Shown: one piece after another, positions 1-12,173 of the stretch
How positions within the stretch are numbered: position 1 is the stretch's first letter
Layout of the letters: every line of letters begins with the position of its first letter
Origin: Heligmosomoides polygyrus polygyrus
Taxonomy: Eukaryota > Nematoda > Chromadorea > Rhabditida > Heligmosomidae
Length of the DNA stretch: 64,000 nt
Assembly: GCA_947396885.1 (NCBI GenBank)
Contig: OX377202.1
Coordinates: 83,184,408 to 83,248,407 of the forward strand
Direction of reading: 5' to 3'
Position numbers and translations under genes: made by a program
Notes under the pieces: generated by a model
Databases searched by the model: none
Told to the model about the DNA's origin: nothing
The model's input: the letters and a program-made list of their open reading frames with translations, nothing else

Positions 1-69
1 AAACCAGACTGCAGTCACAAGATATATGAACACGGCATGGAGAGTCTCATTACTTCCCCCCACCCTAAT
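1..69 (-). mobile_element. Terminal fragment of a mariner-like element
   Basis: These bases match the right end of the mariner element at 56859-57766: the same run from the ACTGCAG block through GATATATG and GGCATGG to GTCTCATTACTT, a C-rich stretch and CTAA. The body of this copy lies to the left of the window. In the complete-ended copy the transposase is read on the minus strand, so this would be the 5' end of the element. No coding sequence is left inside the window. Confidence 0.75.
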
Positions 70-1295
70 TGTAGGAAAGGTACATAATAAGTGTGAAGAC
101 GCTCTTGAATTTTGAGGTGTGAAGAGGTTGAGCATTGGGTGAACTGAACATGAAACTTGAAACATTTAAACCTGCTCCTCAAACTAGTTTTACCTGTTTG
201 ATGGCTGTGCAGATACAGGTGACATCGTTAATCCGCTGATCACAATGCGTCGTTAGTCTTCGTGACTCACGGATGAATGGAACACCTGAAGGCGTGCAAC
301 GATTTGGGGTCACTATTACGCGCTGTGATATGATCCAGGTATTCAAATACATTCACAGTGGAATGACCTGCCTTACTTTCACTTACTTCCTTCGTTGCAT
401 TTTGGGTACGGCTCTCGACGTGGCCACGCCTTAGCTTGGTTTCGCTGTTTTTGCGGTTTGATCGACGCATAATTTGTGTCGAATGTGAGTATCAACCCAG
501 TTAAAAAGAGAGTGAACCGAACAGCCCTTAAACTAGAAAAACGCTCGAGAAATCAAGATAAAGTACCTTGAATGGTGCGCCAGTGGTTTTTTATTTAACT
601 TGAAGGAGTTCCAGTTCAGCTAGGATTTGTCCCTCCAAAGTAGCGTCAACTTCACAAAGTCTAGCTCCAAATCATGGAGGGTGCGATCAATAGAGAGACA
701 GTCCAAATGCCGAACATAACCGTAGTCCACCGAGGGACCAGTAGACGCAGCGAAGCAGAGAAAGGGTACGGGACAGCATCCGTCTCATTTAAAATGCGAG
801 TTTGAGATAGGGTTTGTGCGCTCACGTTAGGTATACATCGAGAACACTTCACAGTCAGAGGCTTTAGGGGCAAATGAGTAAGTATCGTATCAAAGAATCT
901 TCGTGCTAACCCAACAATTCTTTCTTTTGTGGTAATCCTAGAGCAGCAGAAGATCTAATTTTAAGCTTTTTCTTCTTGTCTACATATTCCTAGATCCTGA
1001 CATGAAGTGATCGGCTGGTTTCCTTGATGTATTGTGCCCCGTGGAATTGTCATGAAATAAGGTAGACACACCAGACAATATGGTGATGCAGTCGCCTTTG
1101 ACACCACCTCTGCAGACCACGCAATACAGTTGGTGCAAAAACGATCGTAGATTCGGTTGGAAAATTAGCTGTTGCTTCATATTACTTAGTGAGAGGTTTA
1201 CAAAGTGATCATGCTTTTTAGCCCCAATCTCTTCTAGCAGTTCCAAATAGAACTGGTTGTTTCACGGCCGACAAACAGCACTAAAAATGGAATTC
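70..1295. other. No recognised gene
   Basis: AT-rich sequence with short open frames on both strands. None shows a recognisable motif, repeat or convincing splice-site pair. A minus-strand frame at 980-1246 is cysteine-bearing but has no family signature. Confidence 0.4.
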
Positions 1296-1297
1296 TA

Positions 1298-2533
1298 TTA
1301 GGGTGTCCAGAAAGTATCTGCAGAAATACGGCAATTTTTTATCCACATTTTATTAATCAACCGAATAATTTCCATCAACATTGGCTACCCTCCTCCAACG
1401 TTCCACAAGACTTCGAATTCCTCTGGCGTAGAACACAGGCGACTTGTAGGCGAAAAAAGCTCGGAGGCCATTTTCGAGGTGGTCGCAATCTTCATTACGC
1501 TTCCATTCCAGATGATGCTGAAGTGATCGAAAAAGGTTTTAGTCACTTGGGGCTAGATCTGCGCTGCATTGTGGATGCGGCAGAACTTCCCATCCGATTC
1601 TAGAATTTTCTGAGAGGTCATCTTCGCTATGTGTGGGCGCGCGTTATCGGGCAGCAAGCGAACTTTGTCGAGCCTGGGCTGTTCCTTGCGCATCTTGTCG
1701 GCCAGCCTCTGCAGTTGGGTAGCGTAGACTTCGGCAGTGACAATCGTGCTGTCAGGCAGCAGCTCGAAATGGTAGATCCCCAAAACTCCCACCAAACGTT
1801 CAGCATGACTTTCCTCGCATGAATTTCACCTTTTACGAAAGATTTCGGCACTTCATCGCGTTGGCTCCACGCACGTGCACGAACGTGGTTGACGTAGAAG
1901 ACCCATTTTCCGTCTCCTGTGACGATGGTGTCCAGCCAGATGAAAGTGCGACTTCGTGAGAGCAGCTGAGTGTATATGTCCAGACGTCTTCGCCGGTTGT
2001 GTCGGCCAGTTCGTGTGGGAGCCACTGACCAAGCTTTTTAACCATTCCAAGAGATCGCAGTCCATTGTCCATGGTGAATTGGAAACAGCCAAGAGCAGCA
2101 GCAAAATAATGCACACCTTCATGGGGATGCTGCTCCGCCAGTTCCCTCAGTCCATCCAAAGATATCTTTGTCGATCGACCAGAGCGAGGCTCAATTTCGA
2201 GACCCCTGTTGCCGCTTCTGAAGCGTTCGAACCAGCTATGCACAGACCGTACAGAAGGAACTTCAAAGCCGAATACACGGCACAAGTTTCGATAGGCTTC
2301 TGTGCCCAGATTGCCCAGATTCGAACTCGTAAAGGAGTGCATGTCTAATATGGGTAGACAGTTCGGCCATCGTACAGTGAAATAGGCAAGGAAGTGGAAG
2401 CTGGATATGCTATGCAGATACAGCAGGATAGTCTCTTTATTATACAAAGCAATTACGTTGAAATCTTCAGAACATCCTAGAAAAAATCTGGAACATTGCG
2501 ATGTTTTCTGCAGATACTTTCTGGACACCCTAA
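1298..2533 (-). mobile_element. Complete-ended mariner transposon, 1236 bp
   Basis: The ends are inverted repeats of about 28 bp beginning TTAGGGTGTCCAGAAAGTAT on the plus strand and mirrored at 2505-2533. TA dinucleotides at 1296-1297 and 2534-2535 are the target duplication of the Tc1/mariner superfamily. The length is normal for a mariner. The transposase inside is read on the minus strand and is broken, so this copy is structurally whole but not autonomous. Confidence 0.93.
1349..2342 (-). pseudogene. Mariner transposase pseudogene (DD34D type)
   Basis: Read from the ATG at 2342 downward, the frame begins with the N-terminal paired-like helix-turn-helix region including SWFERFRSG and EPRSGRS. 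It then reaches a LPHEL block (normally WVPHEL), a VTGDGKW block holding the first catalytic Asp, and LLPDNARPH holding the second. The frame changes between these blocks, at about 2025 and 1795. The third Asp is present in a SADLAPSD block near 1540-1555, but the next codon is TAA where the family has Tyr. The C-terminal part, ending in a RWRRVAN-like block, is still readable to about 1349. It is a clear mariner transposase inactivated by frameshifts and at least one stop. Confidence 0.88.
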
Positions 2534-2935
2534 TAAAAGATGGGTACGATGCCGTTGCGCTATCCTTTCCCTCATCGATGTCATGTCGTTTTAGTGGATT
2601 AGGTTTATGGACACCATAGCCATTTTAGGTAGCTATCGCCGGACCGATTTGTTAGACTACCTTGGCTTATGTTCTTCTGTGCAAACGCTAGCTGTCATAC
2701 GAAACGTGTTCCTTACGCCTGCCTCAGTGTCTGAGTTGGGTAGCTTGTGGACCCTCATGTTCCTTGGCTTTTGACACAATTTGGTACCTCCTACCCATTA
2801 GTTTCACTTGCTCTTCGAGGAACAGAAGCCAATTTCCATAAGGTGATTTCATGTGTGCTCAATATAGTTGGACTGGCTGTTCATTATCTTGAAGTTTCTG
2901 TTCAATTCACCTTGTTTAGACTATAAAACTACTCC

Positions 2936-3210
2936 GACACGCCTAACGGCGTTTCTCCCACTTGCGCGCTTCGCGCGACCTTGCAATATCACTAACCTAC
3001 AAAAGGCCTTTGGTATACTCTCGCGTCGCGCAGGCGACGGGTCGTGCTGTGAGTGTTAAATCAATTTTTGTAAAACTCAAAATCCTGCTGCGTACTTTTG
3101 TATTAATCCGTTCTTCACTTCGGTAATTTTATCATAGGTTTTCTCTCCGTATCGTCCACTAACGTCACTGCTTTGTAATGCTCTGTACTTTTGTGCAACG
3201 CTTATATATA
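2936..3210 (+). repeat. Dispersed repeat family R1, copy 1
   Basis: The core CGCCTAACGGCGT, CACTTGCGCGC, TTCGCGCGAC followed by an ACTAACCTA-like block and TTTTTGTAAAAC recurs at 26995-27210 and 59808-59960 in the same orientation. A fragment with CAACGGCGTG is also near 7695. The copies are clearly diverged. The 5' core is self-complementary (GCGCGC, CGCGCGA), so it may be an old MITE. No coding potential. Confidence 0.6.
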
Positions 3211-3244
3211 GTAGGATAAGTGGCAGCTAGATCATCCAAAAAGG

Positions 3245-3480
3245 CAACATGTTCGGCACGTCTACTGAGTCGCGAGGCACGTTGCACAACTGCAATCCCT
3301 CCATCCCAACACTCCCCCCCCCCCAATACACTCCTCCAGCACAACATCCCCAGGCGCGTTTGGCGACGTGTTCGACATTTCTACTGAGTCGCAGGCACGT
3401 TACACAACTACAGCCCCTCCCCCCATCCTCACACTTTCACCCGACGCACTCCTCCAGCACTCTTGTGCAAACAAACAGAC
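3245..3480 (+). repeat. Two-copy tandem duplication, about 119-bp unit
   Basis: A unit beginning TGTTCGGCACGTCTACTGAG at about 3249 is repeated as TGTTCGACATTTCTACTGAG at about 3368. It continues through CACGTTGCACAACT and C-rich runs to CACTCCTCCAGCAC in both copies. The two units differ at many positions. No function is evident. Confidence 0.7.
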
Positions 3481-5950
3481 AGACAAACGACCGTCCTCGC
3501 TTATTTCTCAGACACTGGGTGAGTTCACCTGCAGGTTAAAAAATGGGTGAACTATCAATGTAATTGTAGGTGATCAGATTTCGACCTACAGGTTTGTGGT
3601 CTAACCATAAGACCTACAGTTAACCGGATTTAGGCGGGAATTTAAAAGGGTCTCCCAGGACGTGAAACTCTCAATGCTATTCACACGTACTGTTAGGATA
3701 TGGTTAAGTATGCTTGGTTTTGGTCTATCCCGCTATCCAAAGGGGTGTACTTCACATATTGCTATAAAACTGTAAGAACTCATCGATGACTCATAGATTT
3801 TTATTACTCAAGCAATAAACATATTGTAAAAATTGAGCATTCTAAAGAGGTCATAAATGCGCTATAACTGTAACCCGATTTTTTGCGACGAAGTAGCCAG
3901 AACCATTAATTCCCCATGAAGGTTCGCAAATTGAAGTTTGATGACTGCTAAAAATAAATCCAACATGTTGTAATGCTTGTTGTATTAACAACAATGCAAT
4001 ATCTGAAATAAACTTACAGTGCCTCACAGTGCTTCCTTTAAAGTATGTCACAAAGACGTTCGAAGAGCAGTTTTTCAAACATTTGCTAAGTCTGGCAGTG
4101 AACATCAAGGATTATTTCACAATAGTATGATGGCGCTTAAATTGCTTTTTCTAAATTACAAGATTAATGTATATAAATAGTAATGCTTCTTTCCGCAGTT
4201 GAAGTATCCTTACATATTTATGTAGAGTTCACCTCTGGACAACTCCACTTAAGGTACATCAATGAGGCTTTGCAAAGCAATATTCCGATATTCACTCACT
4301 TCTCCTGCGATCATAACTAATCCAAAAACCGATGGGAGGGTTATGAAAAATTTGTACATTCGCACGTAACGAGCTGACAAATTTTAAAAAATAAAAATTT
4401 TCACTAACTCGGCACGAGGTAGCCAACGTCTCATGGAAGGAGACTCCGGTGGGTTCACCTATTAGGATATGGTGGATTGGAAATTTCATAAAATACTTTA
4501 TTGTTCTTGGAAGCGTTATCCTCTCCGCACCTGAAAACATTTCTATAGTGTTGTTTGGTCCTTATGCTTTTCCTAAATAGACTGAACAAGCAGTTTAAGA
4601 CACAAAACTACAGGAACCGACCAGACCTTGCGCATTTTCGTCGTCTTCGTCGACCGTGCAAATGAGACTTAAAGGCTGGGCACACTCCTGCTGCTTGACG
4701 CAGCTCCAATAATGAAGGATAGGCTGAGACGCAGAGCAGGTGTCTCTGCTTCAGGGGCGCCCTGCGCTCTTGTTCAGCTTAACGGGATGAGCTCGGTCAT
4801 TCCGTGAAGCTGAAAAAGGTTTTTGCTAAAGGTTCTGCAAGCGACTTACCCGACATTTTTTATCTGCTACACTTTATAATACTTTTGGCTGCTTATCCCT
4901 TCATGTACTTAGAATAGATGCAATACATGCTGAATGTTATTTTTCTCCATTGCTGTTTTCTGTAGCTTTTTTGTGAAAAGGGTCTGGTTGTTAAGCAAAG
5001 TATTTGTCATTCGTGTGCTTTTGTTTCTACCCTTTCAAGAACAACTGCATCTTTTGCCTGTCTGAGTCCATTTGTCTGAATCCAATCCCTTAATTTCGTC
5101 AGTTTTCTGAAATAGGCAAGCCTGTCAAGCTTCGCTTTCCGAGCAGCTCGCATCAGTCGCCACGTTACAGACCTGGAGGGCCATCCAAGTTAGCTCTCCA
5201 CTACGGAATGGCTTTTCCAGCTGCACGGATGCACTAGAACTTAGCTCACAAAAGTTATCAAGATGCTCTTTGCTGGCCGAGTCATCTTTAAATAGGAGAA
5301 GGCAGATCGAGGTCCGCAGATGTATTTTTTACGCAAAAAGCCGCTGTCATCTTTCGAGTTAGTGAAAGCTAATATGCCGTGTAAAGGAGGATGCTGAGCA
5401 CCTGAAACCCTGACGTTCCTTGAGGCAGCTGTAGTTCATCCTTTCTTCTTTCATTTTGAACCACCTTTGTCCGCGATATCACCTTAGCCCGAGAAATTAA
5501 ATCTAAATATAATAAACAAACCTGACACACCCTCTGTGTCCCAAATGAGAAAATGGTATTCTGAGCTCGTGTCTATAATATCGCTCTGATTTTCTATTAT
5601 AGCGCTCGGTGGCAGTTCGCATGCTCAATATGTTACGCTGTTACCTTGCCTACTGCCCTCGAAAGAAAAAAGAAGCAAGACCTTAAAAATGCGCTAGAAG
5701 ACGAGCGGTTGATGAGGAGCACTACTTCTGTTTGAGAGTTTGTCAAGATCCAGGACACCTTAACATGGGAGTGCATGGAATGGAAAAATATTAGCTTCTT
5801 CATCGAATAATCACTCCAAACTAGTCTGTAGGCCAAACAGAACAAATTTCATTTAAGAAGTTGTGACATACTGCTATTAGAAACAAAATATCGCATTATA
5901 TAAGAAATTATATATTATTTCTTCTAAGGGAAACGACTAAAAGGTCCTTA
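3481..5950. other. No recognised gene
   Basis: AT-rich, only short frames. Nothing here resembles a known protein or repeat present elsewhere in the window. A C-tract-rich edge belongs to the tandem duplication on the left. Confidence 0.4.
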
Positions 5951-5953
5951 TAT

Positions 5954-6064
5954 GGCCTATGTCATACCATCACCTAATGATAATCTCCTATATCGATCGC
6001 TTGAGGCGATATGGGAGCCCATCATTAGGCTTCGCTCGGGGTGAGCGATGGTATGACATAGGCC
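5954..6064. repeat. Palindromic MITE, family P1 copy 1
   Basis: The sequence GGCCTATGTCATACCAT at the left end is mirrored by ATGGTATGACATAGGCC at the right end, and CTAATGAT in the left arm pairs with ATCATTAG in the right arm. A second copy lies at 29630-29862, where another small palindrome has inserted into it. It is non-coding and most likely a foldback-type MITE. Confidence 0.8.
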
Positions 6065-6093
6065 TAATGTAAGAAAAGGAAGCGAGATTACAC

Positions 6094-7327
6094 CAGTGAT
6101 GTGCGTAATTACGATTTAGGGCTTTTTTTACAGATTTTTTACGATTTACGATTTACGACATTTTGGTTCGTAAATCGTAAATTTTCGTAAATGTGATCCT
6201 TGATCACCACCAACTGGCGTCCAAATTTATGTGGTGGATGGGGTTGTAAAGATGTGCTCTCTAATGTTGTCCTCTTACGGCTGATTCCCGCTATCCCTAA
6301 GAGTTGTCTTTGATGATCTAATCGCGAAGGCGAACAGTATTGGTAGGTGGGAGCGCATCACTCAATAATAACCAAGCAGAGCACAGGTCGACCACATGCC
6401 AGCAGATGACGGCACGAAGTACACGCCCTCTCTGGATGATACGATCAAGGCGGTCTGATTGGATGGGGCGTTCCCAACCCTAATGCTGCCCGTCTTCGCC
6501 ACATATACCCATATCCACGACCGAACATGATTCGTGATTGGAAGCGGAATCTAGAAAGTTGCTGCATTCATTTGGATAGGATATACCACCAATGTTTCCA
6601 TCGGTTTGCATTGTGTTCACTAATGGGTCGAACTGATTTTGACAATTTTGATCTTCATTTTCTGTGGTGTGATTGAGTTTACCGTATTCACCCTACCTAA
6701 TCCGCTTACGATTCTGAAGACTCTCAGAGAGCAAATGTTTGTTACAGACTTGGCGAGGGGTAGCCTAAGCATGTGCAGAGAATTATTAAATAAAACTGCG
6801 ATATTATAAAGCTTTCGAAATCTTACAAAACAAAACAAAATCATACAAGGAAAACGGCTCATTGGTCAGTGGTGAAATGCTTTTTTAGTTTTTAATTTTA
6901 GCACCGAATATTTCGCTGTTGTGCCTGCTAAACCCTAGTTTTATATGCAAGCTAGGAATTGGTATTAAGTTGGGAATTTAATGAATATTCAAACGTTGCA
7001 GGCTTTTTGTTGGAATACCTTGCATAGGCTTAAATACGGTTTCTGAATTTACAGTTTTTTCGACCTTCTTGAAATGTGTACAGTTTGAGTTGAAAGATGA
7101 CTTACAAGCAAGGCGTGAAAAAAGAAATAGTTTGGGAGGAAAACTGCTCAACATATATTGAAAACAACACGACAAATAAATAAATATTGAATCACATCTG
7201 ATTAACATAGGGAAAAAAGCCTCTGGAAATTTAGTTGTACTGCACCACAGTTCACTGTACGATTTTACGAGTCTAGCTTACGATTTACGGTTTACGAATT
7301 TTCAAATTTCATTTACGCACACCCCTG
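6094..7327. mobile_element. Non-autonomous hAT transposon, 1234 bp
   Basis: The left end CAGTGATGTGCGTAA and the right end (reverse complement) CAGGGGTGTGCGTAA are the short CAG-starting inverted repeats typical of hAT elements. The 8-bp sequence GATTACAC stands directly outside both ends, at 6086-6093 and 7328-7335, and is a perfect target duplication. Sub-terminal copies of TTTACGATTTACGA occur in both ends (about 6140-6190 and 7280-7300), as expected for transposase binding sites. No hAT transposase frame is left inside. The internal stretch 6363-6520 is shared with 33837-33995. Confidence 0.93.
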
Positions 7328-7335
7328 GATTACAC

Positions 7336-8600
7336 TACAGCTTCGACTATGCCATTATACATGAAGGTTATGGCGTGCAATCAGTCGATGTCCCCTGGTC
7401 AGCTCACTGCTTGCGTAAGATACTTGTCAGACCACTTCAAATTATTGCGGATGAGACATTCCTTCGGAAGTTCGTCACTTGATTAATAGAAAAGCCGGAC
7501 ATGGTGACTGCCCCGTCATTGTGGTTGAAAAGCTCGAAAATTGCTTCCACAGCTAACTCACTAGATACGATGCGTTCAGCTGGAATGTAAAGTAACTTTA
7601 TAACGATTAGAATTGAGAAAACTGGCATCAGGAAAAGGCGTTCCACCATAAGGAACCTAAATCTTCGGGAATATATTAGACGCAAGTGCTCCAACACGCG
7701 CAACGGCGTGTTTCTTTGAAGGAAAGGCTAGCGATTCAAAAGTACATTAGGCAGCTTCCCTATTTCAGGAAATATTATAGGATGCAACATAACCCTTATG
7801 AATATAGATAGCAAAGAGACTGGTGAAAAAATCGTTTGCTGCTATGATGTCGGAAGTTTTGCCAGCTGAGTTAATTTTTGCACTTTTCATGCTTATCTTA
7901 TTGTTTAGGGTTCTTTTTGTTCATTGTACGTTGGTTTCGTTGTGCGCTTCATAAAGAGCCACCATGGTTTTAAAGGAAGTGTTAACTTATTTTTGTGAAG
8001 CTTCTGCCGGTCCCAAACCATATTACGGCTGTACATAAACGAATGCCCAATCGTAGTTTGTCGCACTGAACTAGACCTACACCATCATACGACGGTGTAG
8101 ACTCTGAATGATACCGCGTTTCAGGAAGGTTGTTATTGTTGTTCTCTATCAGTTAGGCCGGATATCAGTCGATGTAGTATAATTCCAATGGGTAGAGTCC
8201 AGTTATACTCGAGTCTCATCGGTACGTGTTCGCAGAGTCGGGAAGCTTCCCTGAGTAAGCTACTAGAGTTGTGAATGAGTGTGTGAGATCATTCCTCTAT
8301 TTTCTTTACTTAGTTCGCTTCAAAGACTATCTAATAGCGATAGGAGTAAGGTGGAGATGGAGATTATTAAGGTAACCTTGTCCACTATGTCATTCGCGGG
8401 AGCATTGCACAACCTTAAAGCAAGTGCGCTGAGCTACCTTAACTGGAACGTGAGTTTCTGATCGCCTGTTACTAAATCCAGGTCGCGGCTCTTCTTCCTC
8501 CGTGCAGCCGCGTGCGGTCGCGTCACGTCATAGAAACGGCCGTGGTTTTTTGCTGCCTGCGCCCTCCTGGCTTGCACGTCAGCGTCCACGTTGACACTCG
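7336..8600. other. No recognised gene
   Basis: A minus-strand frame at 7437-7703 contains a fairly protein-like stretch around residues 45-75 but no motif I can name and no clear splice context. The remainder shows nothing identifiable. Confidence 0.35.
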
Positions 8601-8849
8601 ATCGACCTCTTCCCATCAATTGAGCGTCCGCGATGGTTCCCTTGCCAGGCGGATCATGGTGCGGTGAATAGTGGGACGCTTCATGCGAGGAAAGTCAAAG
8701 GTGTTCAGTTTGGCCGAAGGATTAAGGCGAAGGGCGGCTGTTGGCAACATGCCCAGCGACGCACGCGACGCAGCCGCTTGTACTCCACTTTGACGACGGA
8801 GCGCGGTCCGTGCGGTTTGTGCCTCTTATACGCCCGCGAGGCCACCTCT

Positions 8850-9025
8850 GCTAGGCGGGTCGTGGTGCAGTGGGTAGAGCGTCTCACTCTGACGGTTGGG
8901 TCGGGGGTTCAGTTTCTCTGCATGCCGGAGTTTTTGCATTTCAATTGACTGGATGAGATCTCAGGAGTTTTAACGGCCACTCAATTTTCAGGCGTTTTCT
9001 GCCCATTTTCCAGCTGTATGCGGTT
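8850..9025 (+). repeat. tRNA-derived SINE-like segment
   Basis: GTGGTGCAGTGGGTAGAGCG resembles a tRNA A box and GGGGGTTCAGTTTC resembles a B box about 50 nt later, as in an RNA polymerase III promoter. A common body follows: TTGCATTTCAATTGACTGG, GTTTT, CAGGCGTTTTCTG and CATTTTCCAGCTGTA. The same head and body occur at 61120-61290 and inverted at 61925-62130; the body alone occurs at 9645-9735. The acceptor-stem halves do not pair, so it is not a working tRNA gene. Confidence 0.6.
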
Positions 9026-9471
9026 TTGCAGAGCCCAGCTGCGGATTCCCCCTGAGCGACGAAAGCAGTCTCCACACGAGCAGCTTGATCGGCACCCACC
9101 CCGGAGTCCCTTCCCTTGCCTGGTCCTGCGCTCCAAGAGCGCGGAACCCAGCTGCGGACTCCCCTGAGCTACGAAAGCAGTCTCCACACCAGCAGCTTGA
9201 TCGGCACCCACCCTGGAGTCCCTTCCCTAGCCTGGTCCTGCGCTCGAAGAGCGCAGAACCCAGCTGCGGACTCCCATAAGCGACGAAGCAGCCTCCACAC
9301 CAGCAGCTTGATCGGCACGCACCCTGGAGTCCCTTCCCTAGCCTGGTCCTGCGCTCGAAGAGCGCAGAACCCAGCTGCGGACTTCCCTAAGCGACGAAAG
9401 CAGCCTCCACACCAGCAGCTTGATCGGCACCCACCCTGGAGTCCCTTCCCTAGAACCCAGCTGCGGACTCT
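9026..9471 (+). repeat. Tandem repeat, about four copies of 111-112 bp
   Basis: Units start with ACGAAAGCAG at 9059 and 9171, ACGAAGCAG at 9282 and ACGAAAGCAG at 9393. Each contains CAGCTTGATCGGCAC, CTGGAGTCCCTTCCC, GGTCCTGCGCTC and AGAACCCAGCTGCGGACT. The last unit is cut short. A diverged further copy lies at 9739-9870. The neighbouring units are about 95 percent alike by eye, so the array is young. Frames running through it on both strands are a by-product of a period divisible by three. Confidence 0.9.
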
Positions 9472-9871
9472 AAGGATCAGCGCTTCCGATTTCATTTGGT
9501 GTTCACGCGTGTAATGATAGCAGTGAACGATTTCGCGCTCCGTGGCGAACGTACGCAGGGCCGCCGCGCTGCTGGCAAATTGCCAACAGCCGCCCTTCGC
9601 CCAACTAATGCGGCCGTTCAGTTCTCCTGTGTTGCGGCATACTCGCATTTCAGCTGACTTCTTGTGATTTGAGTGGCTTTAACGAGCACGCGATATTGAG
9701 GCATTTTTTGCGCATTTTTCCAGCCGTACGCCTTTCGCCGCTCGAAGGGCGCAGAACCCAGCCGCGGATTCCCCGTGAGCGACGAAACCAGTTTCCACAC
9801 AAGCAGCTTTGATGGCACACACCCTGGAGTCCCTTCCCCCTAGCCTGGTTCTGCGCTCGAAGAGCGTAGGC

Positions 9872-12173
9872 GTAGATTCCAGCCGCGGTCTCCCGACGCA
9901 GGGCTAAGAAGGAAAGGTTTCGCGCTTTGTCGCAAAGATGCGTGAGAACTATCGAGCGGATGTCAATTCGTTAGCCCAAATATTGCGGCAGGTGTGCGCG
10001 TGTGATGATTGCTCGCGGTTTGGGGGAGAAAGGAAAACCGCGATGCTATATCCATTCGGTTGTAAATTTAGGTACCCCAAGTTACGTAGTTTCTCCAACA
10101 TTAACAGAAGGCCCAATGATGAGCTCTCCTCAAGGGTTGCAATAACCAACGCACATAGCTATAGTACGGGCCCAGGAGCCAATCTGAGGAATGACAAACG
10201 ATTGGTATGTAACGGGTTAATGGCATTGGATAATTTTACCAATAGTGGATAGTGGGGAGAAGGCAAGTTTGGTATCCATGATATGATATAATTCGATGAA
10301 TGATATAATTCTACCCACAATTCACCGCCTCGTAGAGGCTCTTTAATCTCTTGGTAATGCCCTAATATCTACCGTCTACCCACATTACCCTGGGTAAAGT
10401 TATTCGTGAATCCAGGGTCTGGTTGCAATGCTTATCCAGAAAAATCCAGTCTTGGGTCCGGACGTTAATCACCCTGTAGATGGGCGCGCCTCTCTGCTAG
10501 CCCTCCCCTTTCGTCGACACTCGTCTAAATGCCCGTTGGAGAGGGTCTGCATATAGCTTACTACAGGTAACCGAATCAGTATATATTCATGGAAGCCCAA
10601 AAAACACTAGGCCAAAATAGTTTAAGAAAATCCCTGATAGGCAACGTCTAACAATAAGTTGGAGTGGGCCAACCTTGTTAGAAAACGAAAACGAGCTGCA
10701 AAAGGGGAACTAAGCATATCCAGCAGTGAATCCATAATTTTTCATCGTCACAGATGGGTTAGCAATGGATAACGTGATAAGTGTATCCATTGTTAATTTA
10801 CAGCTTTTTATTAAACTACACCTTCACTCCAATAACCGCGAGCCACTGATCTGCTGCTTTTAGATAACAAATTATAATCATTGAAACAAAGAGTAGAGCA
10901 AAACATGAAAATGGTCACTTCTTGAAAATTCTTGTTAACTCGAAATTTTCGCAGGAGCACCACAACAAGAAAGCAAAAGGAAAAACGAAAAGGAAGAGGT
11001 CGTCCAAATCGAAGGTTTGTATCTTCTCCGAGAAGTGCTTTACATTTAACAATCGTCAAAGTACTTTTGGCTTACCCTTATCATGCCCGGCTCTCCAATG
11101 GAATAATTGGAAACACTCGACTGCGTGGGTGGTTTCAAGTATTTCATCATCGGGCAGCTGCATTCAGGTACCTGGTAAATAATGTAATAGCTGCGGTGTT
11201 ACGCTTCTCCTTAAGTAAATTCGCTAAACAACAATTCTATCAGGGTTGACTAAACGACACCACTAGCATAGGTGCACAAAAAATCGCTTTCGCACGTAGA
11301 CGACCCAATGATGGACTCATAATAAATAGAAGATCATATGGCTGAAATCACTCCTACCGGCCAAAATAAATTAGAGCCGAATGAGATAACTACAAAAGAA
11401 ATATGGCTCCAGGTTTAATTCCAACGCGACGTCGTGCGATCGACTCGGTGCGCTGAAACGCGAACGTGCGCTCGGGGACGCATGGCTAGCCGCGAAGCAC
11501 GAAATTTTACCAGTGGTGAAGCTCTTCGCCCAGTTTTTGGAGGTTTATTCCTGTTTTCTTCAAGTCCTAGTACCACCAGGTACCTCCAAATGGAAAGAAA
11601 GAAGAGCTCATTCGGTGTAGGCGCTTGGAAAAAATGGAAAGCAGTAACATGCGCTTCTGCTTGTAAATTGGGAAAATACGGAGGTTCTCAGTGTCTTCTA
11701 AAGGGGTGCTTGCCAATGGCATTACACGTGAACTATGACAAGTGGGTGACCAAGTGCAGCGTAAAGTTAGAAGTAAGGGACAAGCTACGGATTAGTGCGC
11801 TCATCCTACTTAATAGAAACTTGCAAACATTTGCTTCTGAAACTTCTAGTTAGTAATCCCGTGCTAGTTCTTCTTTCGAATTCCCCTCACCAATCCTTGA
11901 CCTTTTCCATTCACTCATTCGATCTAGATTGAGTCTCGTTCCGCCCGTACTTTGTTAACAACCACTCCCACTTCCCTACCACGAGACATCAGATTTGTTT
12001 TACCCTCATCTCATGTCTCTTTCCTTCTGCGCGGTCGACGTCGCTGACACACGCTTTCGCGCTCTAGCGCGAGTCACTTGCCGTCGCCGCCTTCGTCGGA
12101 AGAAATCGGACCGCGACAACTCGTCCAATTTCTCCTCACACCGTGCGGGTCGCCAAGGATGGGGGGGGGGTGG
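9872..12173. other. No recognised gene
   Basis: Frames at 9938-10252, 10932-11249 and 11434-11853 on the plus strand are open but show no recognisable domain. The part 12030-12170 is richer in GC and ends in a run of ten G directly beside the LTR. Confidence 0.35.

Larger units (their letters stand above)
8690..9620. repeat. Inverted-arm repeat patch
   Basis: The block with GGCGAAGGGCGGCTGTTGGC at 8727-8750 reappears inverted near 9575-9600, with flanking CGCAGC and GGAGCGCG blocks also mirrored. Between the arms lie a tRNA-derived SINE-like segment and a 111-bp tandem array. The same SINE-like body is found in both arms of the foldback element at 60934-62303, so this patch is probably a decayed relative of that element. 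Confidence 0.5.

Noticed and set aside
9116..9648. Long overlapping frames of 132 and 159 codons on both strands.
   Set aside because: They run through the tandem repeat whose period preserves frame; no domain and both strands equally open.
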